This document shows, piece by piece, positions 56,875-64,000 of a stretch of 64,000 nt of DNA. Made by a program: the position numbers and the translations under genes. The DNA comes from Rhea pennata (taxonomy: Eukaryota; Chordata; Aves; Rheiformes; Rheidae): positions 18,123,993 to 18,187,992 of the forward strand of contig NC_084668.1 of the NCBI RefSeq assembly GCF_028389875.1, given 5' to 3'. Below the pieces are notes generated by a model. The model saw nothing but the letters and a program-made list of their open reading frames with translations. It ran no database searches and was not told the DNA's origin. How positions within the stretch are numbered: the first letter of the stretch is position 1; every line of letters begins with the position of its first letter.

Positions 56875-57460
56875 GCGCTGGGCGGCGCAGGACGGGGCTG
56901 GGGGCACCGCGCGGCGCGGCGCGGGAGGCGGCGGCAGGCCGCGGTGCGGGGCGGCGGGCGCGGTGGGGGCTCGGGGGTGCAGCGGGCTGCAGCCGGAGGG
57001 GCGCGAGGGGGCTGGGGCAGAGCCGGGAGCCCGGTGGGCCGCGGCGGGCGGCGAGGCGGAGCCGGGGATGTGGCGGAGGGGAGGCAGCCGGTGGGTAAGT
57101 GCCGGCGCCAATGAGCAGGCGCTCGCTCCCCTAGCAACAGGGCCGGCGCCAATGGGCGCTGGGCAAGCGGCCCGCGCCGCCGCCTCGGCCGGAGCCGCCG
57201 GGCGCCCCTGCCCGCGGCGGGACCCCCCGGCCGTGCGCCTGCCCGCCGCGCACTCCGCCGGCAGGCTGGCCCTGCCCGGCCTGCGCTGTGCCTCCCCGCT
57301 CGCGCTGTGCTTCCCCGGCTCGGCTCGCCTTCTCCTGCGCAGCCCCCGCGCTGGGGCGGTGCGGGGAGCGAGCGAGGGCAGCCGGCCCGTCGGGCCGCGC
57401 TGCGAGGCGGTGGGAAAACATACCAAAATGCCCACGCCGGAGCCGGGAAGGAGCCGTGAG
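56875..57460 (+). promoter_or_regulatory. TMEM198: CpG island, likely TMEM198 promoter and 5' exon
   Basis: CpG-dense DNA with two + strand CCAAT boxes in GCGCCAATGAGC and GCGCCAATGGGC (about 57,109 and 57,149). A strong donor, CCGGTGG-GTAAGTGCC, is at 57,094/57,095. It could splice to the acceptor at 59,045, just before the TMEM198 start codon. An AGCAAC RFX-type half site is at 57,133-57,138. The assignment rests on position and orientation. Confidence 0.5.
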
Positions 57461-58479
57461 GAAGCAGCGCGCAAAGGCGGGGGAGCGCAGCAAAGCCGCC
57501 GCAGCGTGGGTTGTCAGGGGTGGTGCAAGTGGGACGCGTGCAGCTGCAGGAGGCATCACCCTGGCGAAGGCAAGCCTTGGTTGCCCGTTGCAGGTTGGGG
57601 CTGCAGACGGGTTGCTAGTGGAGAGCCTCCATGTCGGCTCCGGTATGCCTAGCGCAAAGGAGAGGCGGGGAGGCAGCAGGCGGCAGAGGGAAGGCAGGGA
57701 GGCGGCGGGAGCCGGGAGGGCCGCGGCAGCCCGGATTGTGCCGGTGCGTCCGCACAAGCCGCCAGGCTGTGCAGCAGGCGGCAGGGCTCTTTAGTCCACA
57801 TATTCGTGGTAAACACAGAGAGGTGCTGACGCAGGGCCTCGTGCGGCTAGAGCTGCCCCGGCCCGAGACGGCGTCCGCGCGGCGGCACGCTTGCGGTTCT
57901 GCCCTCGCTCCTGCCCCGGCCCCAGTAATTCTTGGTGACCTGTTTGGTTTTGTGAGCAGGGCTAAGGCCGGAGCTGGCTGCTTTAATGTGGCAATCAAAA
58001 GGACAACGCTGGCGCAGGGGCAGCTGGTGTCAATAAACTGATCCTAAACAAACAACTGTGCCTGGAAATGGCCATGGGAACAAAGGGAGGCTGGAAGAGC
58101 TTCCAGGTCGGAGAGGGGAGACGGCAGATTTAATTGTGTTTTAAGCTGGAGCTGGATCAGTCTTTGCAAGAGATTATGTCCTCTGCATCTGTGGAGGCTC
58201 TGAAGGGGCCTTGGCGACCCCCCCTCCCCCCGGTATCCTGGCACAGCCATGGGAAATGTGGACTTGGCGTTCCCACGCCAGCACACGGCACAGCAAAAGC
58301 TGTCCGATTTCTTGTGAGCTAGGCTCAGACCCATTGGAAAAGGGGCAGCCACTAGCCCCAGCCCAAGAGAGGACCGGTTCCTCTCCAGCACCCCGAGGAG
58401 CCCAGCGTGGGAGGGCTGAATCTAGCTGGAGCGCCTGCTTTTTTAGCAGGTCACTAGAAGCTGGAGCAGGTATGAAAAA

Positions 58480-58670
58480 TAGCCAGAAATATGATTAGAG
58501 GATTGGAAAAAATGCCTTGGAGTACAAGTTTTAAGAGCTCAATCTGTTTAGCCTATAAAAATAGAAGATTGAGGGGTGACTTAATTACAGAGTATAATTT
58601 CTTCACAGGCAGAAAATACTAGGTAGTAGAAATCTCTTTAATCTGGCAGAGAATGGATGAGAGGCGTGAG
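58480..58670 (+). mobile_element. CR1/L3-like LINE fragment (3' part)
   Basis: The series AAGATTGAGGGGTGACTTAA, TACAGAGTATAATTTC, CAGGCAGAAAATACTAGG and ATCTCTTTAATCTGGCAGAG follows the 3' region of old amniote CR1/L3-like LINEs. About 190 bp, divergent and non-coding, in the presumed first intron of TMEM198. Confidence 0.7.
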
Positions 58671-59133
58671 CGCCAGGGGCAGGAAACTGAAGCTACAGAC
58701 ACACTGCAAGGCACCGCGTTTTAGCAGGGAAGCTCCCCACGGATGGTGACAGACTCTCTGGGGACAAGGGATCCTTCTGGACACCCTTCTGGGAGATGGC
58801 AGCTCCTGGCCTGTGCCAGGGGAGCAGCACAGCTCCACAGCCTGCCCTGTCAAGGCTGGGTGAGGCTCTTCCCCTCTTCCCTTTCTTCCCAAGGGAGTAG
58901 CAATGGCTCTGGGGTGGGTTTTCCCGGCACTGGGTACTGAGTTTCTTGGGCTTGGAGGATCTCCGGGCTGGGACGGCGGCAGTTCAGGGCTGCGAGGGAG
59001 AGCGCCTGCCGAGTGCCTCCACCTCACTTCTCCTGTCCTCCCCAGCCGGAGCAGGTGCTGGGGCACAGCTTTGCCCACAAGCGATGGGGCAGGAGTGGAG
59101 ATTTTGATGCCTCTTCCGGGAGTCCCCAGAGCC

Positions 59134-61602
59134 ATGACTGCAACTGTGCAGACGCTGCGTTTCAAGCTGCTGCCGCACGACACGGGCCAGGAGTGGGCAC
59201 ACAGCTGCCAGCAGGAAATCGAGCGTCGCTACCAAGTGGTGCCCTCAGTGGTGTGTGCCATGTGCTGCCTCTTCGGGATCATCTACTGCTTCTTCGGTGA
59301 GCCAGGCCAGGCCCCAGCTGCAGCAGGAGAGGTGGATGGGGCAAGTGGAGGTGGGAGAAAGGGCATGGGGGAGATGGGGGGCCCAGCTGGGAGCACCAGC
59401 CCCAAGAGTGGACACAAACTCAGCCACAGAAAACTATTTCTTGCCAGCTCAGTGGCAAGGAGGAGGGCCAGAGAAGTGCTGCGAGGAGTGGAAAGTGTGG
59501 CATTTGCCCTCTCATTCAAGCATAGATCCCGCGGCATGGGGCTGGCTGTGCCTCTATCGGGCACAGCTTCCTTCCTGAGCACCAACTATGGCCATCTCTC
59601 CGTAGGCTACCGCTGCTTCAAGGCTGTCATGTTCCTGACAGGGCTGATGTTCGGCTCCATCATCATCTTCATGCTGTGCTACAAGGAGCGGGTGCTGGAC
59701 ACGCAGCTGAGCGTGGAGGCCTCGGTGGGCATCGGGCTGGGCATCGGGGTCCTGTGTGGGCTCGTGACCATGCTGGTGCGCAGTGTTGGCCTCTTCATGG
59801 TGGGGCTGCTCCTGGGGCTGTTGCTGGCGGTTGCTACTCTGGTGGTGATGGAGCAGTTTTACCACCCGCCAACGGTGTGGATCCCCATTGCACTCCTCCT
59901 GGGCGTGGGGATGCTCTTTGCCGTGCTCACCCTGCAGTGGCAGCGGTTCTTCACTACGCTCTCCACCGCAGTCTTTGGCAGTGCCATCATGACCGTCACT
60001 GTCGATTACTTCATCGAGCTCTTCCTGCTGGTGCAGTACATCTATGAGCGCATCAAGGTGGCCCCTGCTCGTCCCGTGTGCTGGTACAGCTGGGTCATCC
60101 TGGGCATCTGGCCACTGCTCACCACACTGGGCGTCCTGGTGCAGTGGAAGGTCACGGCGGAGGGCTACTCCCACACTGAAGGTGTGCAGGGGCTTGGCTT
60201 GGGGGTGACCAGGGGCTGGGGAAGATGGACATGGCGTGAGATGTTGCTGGGTGCAGAAGCTGGGGGATTCGAAGCTAGGTCAGGTGCTCCCAGGGCCTGG
60301 GTTTGCTTATGCAGTTTGCATGATGGATGGGCTCTGCAGTGTCCAGCAAGCAACTATAGCAAGGGGACAGCTGGCCATGCGTGGTGAAACACCAGGGGCT
60401 GCTGTGGCCCCAGCGTGTGGGGTAGAGGGAAGCTTGGGCTGAGTGAGCGGAGGAGGATCAGGTGGCTGGTCTGGGTGCGGGGAGAATTCAGGCTGTGGCA
60501 AGTCCCCGTGCTCACAGGCCCCTCTGCCCTGCAGTGATCATCAGCCGGCAGCAGCGCCGCGTGCAGCTGATGCGCATCAAGCAGCGGGAGGACCGCAAGG
60601 AGAAGAAGAAGAAGCGGAGACCCCATCACCCTCCACCCCACCAGCACAAGGCCCACCCACCCGAGCCGGCCTACCGCCGCAAGCCCAACCCTGTGCGCCG
60701 CTTCGATGGGGACGTGCTCTCCCCAGTGAGTCCCGCGCCCAGGGTAGAGATCTCCCCGGGCCTCGGCCGGCCCTTCCTTCTCCGCGTACGGGCCTTGCGG
60801 GCAGGCTGGGGCACAGCGAGAGGGGGCAAGGCCGTACCAGCGAGGCTGGGGCAGCTCAGGAAGGGCTGAGCTGCAAGATGCCCGATGCGGGGCCACTTTA
60901 GTCTTTGCAAACGAGTGAAAACCAGCAGCCAGAAGCTCGTGGCCACAATAAAAAAGCAGAGGGCAAGGCACAAAGTATGCATCTAGAGAAGGTATGGGGC
61001 CGTGCGCAGGGACAAGGGGACAGTGTGCCATCAGCTCCCTGTGGCAGGCAGCTTGCAAAGGGCCAAAGTGCAGGGAGGGGAGGCCAGCTCACCAGCACCC
61101 ACCTGGGGGCTGTCACGAGGCCATGGCAGGACCGGCAGTGGGAGCTGGTGGGCAGGCTGGCACCACGTGGCAGGACCTTGCTGCACATGGCTTGCTGGGC
61201 TTTGCCAGACACAGATGGTCTCTTCCCAGCACACTTTTGGGAGCCTGTTGGCAGTGGTGGGGTAGATGGGACCACGCAGGGTGTCAGGGCAGGTGCCAGG
61301 AGAGCTGCAGCCGAGCCTAGGGGTGGGGTGGGATGGTTCGGGATGGGACAGGACAAGATGGGATAAGATGGGATGCAATGGGATAAGACAAGATGAGATG
61401 GGATGGAGTGCACCAGGAGCAGGGCCCCCTCACTTCCCACTCCTCTCTCGAGCAGAGTTACATCCAGAGTTTCCGAGAACGGCAGACGGGGCCATCCTTG
61501 AACAACCTCATCGCCAGTTCCCACACCGTGGTGGACCTGGACTATGACTGCAGCTCCACCGTGCCCCTCACCACGGGCTCTGGCCCCGCCGTGCGGGTAT
61601 AA
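59134..61602 (+). CDS. TMEM198: TMEM198, seven-pass transmembrane protein
   Basis: Coding exons 59134-59296, 59606-60181, 60535-60725 and 61456-61602, GT-AG introns, consistent phases, 358 aa against about 360 in human. The N-terminus [15 protein letters not shown] matches human MGTTAQTLRF, which fixes the start. About seven hydrophobic segments follow, beginning [20 protein letters not shown], with the conserved [20 protein letters not shown] and [20 protein letters not shown]. Then comes a Lys/Arg-rich cytoplasmic tail ([14 protein letters not shown]) and the conserved [18 protein letters not shown], ending with VRV. The family (DUF4203/TMEM198) is reported in membranes and vesicles and linked to LRP6 phosphorylation in Wnt signalling. 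The 5' UTR exon has an acceptor at 59,045. It lies tail to tail with OBSL1. Confidence 0.96.
61321..61412. repeat. Short GGGAT-type pentanucleotide array in TMEM198 intron 3
   Basis: About 90 bp of GGGATGGGACAGGACAAGAT-type repeat, with the same 5-bp motif and strand polarity as the large array upstream of ASIC4 exon 1b. It lies within 50 bp of the last coding exon. Confidence 0.85.
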
Positions 61603-63025
61603 CCCAACCGAGTGACCTCAAGCGACACCAGCACCCCAGTCTGCCCCGAAAGACCCCCTAGGACATGCGGGGCTGTTCCCTCAGCCTTGGATGACCACTT
61701 GTGGCTCAGGGCTGCAGAGGCTGCGGATGGAGATCCTTCCTGGGGGAGCATGGGACTCAGCTAGGCAAGCCCAGGATGCCAACGGCGCTGGAGGTGCTGG
61801 GGAAACCCTCCGGCAGGGACTCAGGCCAAGGATCAGGGACACATGGACTCATGGAGCGTGGTATGAGCAGCTCTGCTGGGGTGGAGGGCTCCCACAAGTG
61901 CCCCAGGGCTCCCTGAGACCCCGCTGCTCCGTGTTTCCCCCTGGCCCGGGCATGCTTATTCTGTATCCCAACACCTCCATCCCCGCGTTCGAGCCCCCTT
62001 CCCCAAGAGCAGCTCCCTGTGCCTGCCCCCACCCCACCGCACCCGTACAACAACTCCCCAAGTGCCTGTGCTCCATGTCCCTTCCTTCACAAGCGGGTCC
62101 CTAGGCCCGTGGCCCTCCAGTGATCTTCCCTGCATGTGCCCCCCCCATCTCAGCCCTGCCTGTGAGCAGCTCCCAGCCCCTCTCCTAGGCAGCTACCCCC
62201 AATACCCATCTCCTCTGCCCCAAGCACCCTGCCTGCCCCCAGAGCAGCTTGCCTTGTTCCCCCCGCCTTTTCCCAGGATGAGCTGGGGCTGGTGCTGAGG
62301 CAGACACTGCCCAAATCAGGCTGCCCAACGAGGAGGACCAGGCATGCTGCCACGGGGAGGAGGGACCTGGGGCTCCTGCTTGCCCCGGCGCAGGGGAGGC
62401 GCGAGGAACCCCTGCCTGGGAGCGAGCCTGGCCTCTGCCAGCGTGTGCCCAGCGTGATGTGCTCGTGGGGGGCCTCGCGCAGGCCCCCCCCTTTCGATGG
62501 GGTACAGGGCACTGGAGCCAGCCTTCAGGCAGAGGCTAGGCTGCCTCAGGGATGCAGGGACTCCTGCGGCGTCCGAGGCCAGCGCTGTTTTGCTGGCGAC
62601 TGGATTTTATAGTGGGTGGGGGGGGACCCTGGGGTAGGGCTGAGCCTCTGGCTGGGGCAGCACGTCTGCGGGGCAGGGCAGGAGCCCCTGCCCAGAGCAC
62701 GGCCGCGGGCAGAGGCTCCCGCCTTGTATATATTTCTCTTGCTGTGATTTGTATTAATTTATTACGGAGCGAGCCAGGACGTCGCGCTGGGAAAGGCCGG
62801 GATGCCCCCGGCAGCGCTCGGTGGGGCCGGCCAGGCCCGGGCGTCGCGGCGGGTGCCCAGCCCCACGCGGCCAGGGGGGTCCCGCCGCTCCGGGAACTGC
62901 ATGCGCCTGCCACGCGCCCCCGGCTCCGCGGTGCAGCGCCGCTCTCCCCTTTTCAGTCTTTTTTGTAAATGTGCCAAACGCTGCTGAGGCCACGGCCACA
63001 CAGTAAAGAGCCTTTCAGAGCCCGG
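61603..63025 (+). other. TMEM198: TMEM198 3' UTR
   Basis: No coding exon follows the stop. An AT-rich patch lies at about 62,722-62,765. A variant polyadenylation signal, AGTAAA, at 63,002-63,007 in ACACAGTAAAGAGCC is the best candidate end; no AATAAA was seen on this strand. The gap to the OBSL1 end is then about 200 bp. Confidence 0.45.
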
Positions 63026-63233
63026 GCTGCCTGGGGGCTGCGGGGCGGCCGAGGACAGTGGCCGCGCGGGGGGTGGGCGGTTCGCGCCGTGGGGCCCCGA
63101 GGGCCGTTCCCCCCCCCAGAGACCCGTTTCCCCAGGCTGGACAGCGCAGCGGTGCGACCGTCCAGGCTGCCAGCCGCGTGTTCCCGATGGGGCCCCCGGG
63201 GTGGAAGAAGCCACGGCAGGAAAAAGCAGGACG

Positions 63234-63239
63234 TTTAAT
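63234..63239 (-). terminator. OBSL1: Polyadenylation signal ATTAAA of OBSL1
   Basis: TTTAAT on the + strand reads ATTAAA on the OBSL1 strand (CGGCATTAAACGTCC), about 100 bp after the OBSL1 stop codon. It implies a very short 3' UTR. Confidence 0.6.
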
Positions 63240-63338
63240 GCCGAGCCCTGAGGCCAGAGCAGGAGCGGGATGGTCTGGCTGTGTCCGTGCGTCCTGGGGG
63301 AGGGCTGGGAGGGCTGCCACGTCTCCTGCGCGCGGCTC

Positions 63339-64000
63339 CTAGCTCCCTGCAAGGAGAAGGGGAGTCAGGGAGCAAGGAGCAGGCCCTGGCAAAGGGCGGG
63401 GGGAGCCCAGCGGTGGGGAGGGGCCCAAGGGGGGGGCAGGGTGCCACGCACCTCGCACGGTGAGCTGGGCCTTGGAGCGGGCCTGGCCGAGGCTGACCTT
63501 CACCACGCCGCTCATGCCGGCGGCCGTGGGGCACAGCGCCAGCCGGTGCACCCTGCCCTGGCTCTCCATCCTCACGTGCGCGCCGGCCCGCAGCACCTCC
63601 CCGTTGAGGCTCCACTGGGGCGCCCCGGGCAGCGCCCCCGACACCTCGCACTCGAAGCGGGCCTCGGCCGGGGCCACCACCTCCACGCTCCGCAGCCCCC
63701 GCAGCACCTGGATCCCGTCCGCTGCAAGGCAGGGCGGCGCCGTCAGGGCCCGGCAGCCGGCGGCCCCGCCGCCCCCGCGCCCGCTCCCCGCCCCACTGCT
63801 CACCCTCCACGAGGAGGCGCGCGGTGGAGCGGTCGTCGAAGGCGTCGCAGGTGTACGAGTCCTCGTCCTCGGGGCCCACGCGGTGGATGATGAGCGTGCG
63901 GTAGCAGTCCAGGTTGCAGATCTCGTACTTGTCACCGGCGAAGATCTCGGTGTCGCCGCGGAACCAGCGCACGCGGCCCCGGGCGTGCGACACGGTGCAC
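63339..64000 (-). CDS. OBSL1: OBSL1, obscurin-like 1 (3' end only)
   Basis: Only the last coding exons are present; the rest lies beyond the window. Minus-strand exons: 63804-64000 (cut by the window edge), 63452-63721 (270 nt, one Ig domain) and 63339-63346, where the frame ends GGS-type with TAG at 63339-63341. The first holds an I-set Ig half with VRWFRGDTEIFAGDKYEI and the YxC motif in DEDSYTCDAF. The second runs from DGIQVLRGLRSVEVVAPAEA to KAQLTVR and has the B-strand Cys (FECEV) but no YxC Cys. OBSL1 is a giant Ig-repeat adaptor of the 3M complex with CUL7 and CCDC8, also found at M-bands and the Golgi. Assignment rests on Ig type and neighbours; obscurin itself is less likely. Confidence 0.85.
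   Translation of the reverse strand, partial: APCRTPGAACAGSAATPRSSPVTSTRSATWTATARSSSTAWAPRTRTRTPATPSTTAPPRASSWRVSSGAGSGRGGGGAAGCRALTAPPCLAADGIQVLRGLRSVEVVAPAEARFECEVSGALPGAPQWSLNGEVLRAGAHVRMESQGRVHRLALCPTAAGMSGVVKVSLGQARSKAQLTVRGAWHPAPPLGPSPPLGSPRPLPGPAPCSLTPLLLAGS

Noticed and set aside
1-64000. CRISPR arrays, operons, Shine-Dalgarno sites or other prokaryotic features
   Set aside because: The sequence is clearly vertebrate; the direct repeats are minisatellites without spacers.
1-64000. Endogenous retrovirus or other virus-derived element
   Set aside because: No LTR pair, tRNA primer-binding site, gag, pol, env or capsid-like frame was recognised. The only mobile elements seen are CR1-type LINE fragments.
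1-64000. tRNA, snRNA or microRNA genes
   Set aside because: I saw no tRNA B-box-type GGTTCGAATCC and no recognised snRNA or microRNA hairpin, but a covariance-model scan could not be run.

Overview
The window is GC-rich vertebrate chromosomal DNA, most likely from a bird or another sauropsid. The evidence is spliced genes with small GT-AG introns, many CpG islands, abundant GC-rich minisatellites, a CR1 LINE tail of avian type (about 50.58-51.06 kb) and older CR1/L3-like scraps. Gene order and orientation match the human 2q35 segment ASIC4(+) - CHPF(-) - TMEM198(+) - OBSL1(-), as I know it from memory. All exon limits were placed by hand from splice signals, reading phase and remembered protein families; no search was run.

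Layout. 1-2.7 kb: upstream DNA and the CpG-rich ASIC4 promoter. 2,706-26,733: ASIC4, with two alternative first exons (1a at 2.7 kb, 1b at 22.5 kb) about 19.8 kb apart, both in phase with the same exon 2. The first intron holds AT-rich islands that look like regulatory elements, a 21-bp minisatellite and a GGGAT-type array. 26.7-30.7 kb: ASIC4 3' UTR, a 22-bp repeat and a CpG-rich block. 30,781-32,841: a two-exon gene joining an aspzincin (M35, Lys-specific) metallopeptidase domain to an apolipoprotein-L domain; I know of no gene between ASIC4 and CHPF in mammals. 33-38.6 kb: non-coding, with an orphan CpG island. 39,965-47,190 (minus): CHPF, four coding exons. 47.2-59 kb: CHPF promoter, minisatellites, CR1 remnants and two further CpG islands, one with a perfect CRE and one probably the TMEM198 promoter. 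59,134-61,602: TMEM198. 63,339-64,000 (minus): the 3' end of OBSL1, running off the window.

The genes do not form one pathway. ASIC4 is a neuronal DEG/ENaC-family channel subunit, CHPF builds chondroitin sulfate in the Golgi, TMEM198 is a seven-pass membrane protein linked to Wnt signalling and OBSL1 is a cytoskeletal adaptor. The two most notable items are the peptidase-ApoL gene and the ASIC4 b-type first exon, which resembles the b-type first exon of ASIC2 (ASIC2b) and suggests the a/b promoter layout predates the split of these paralogs.
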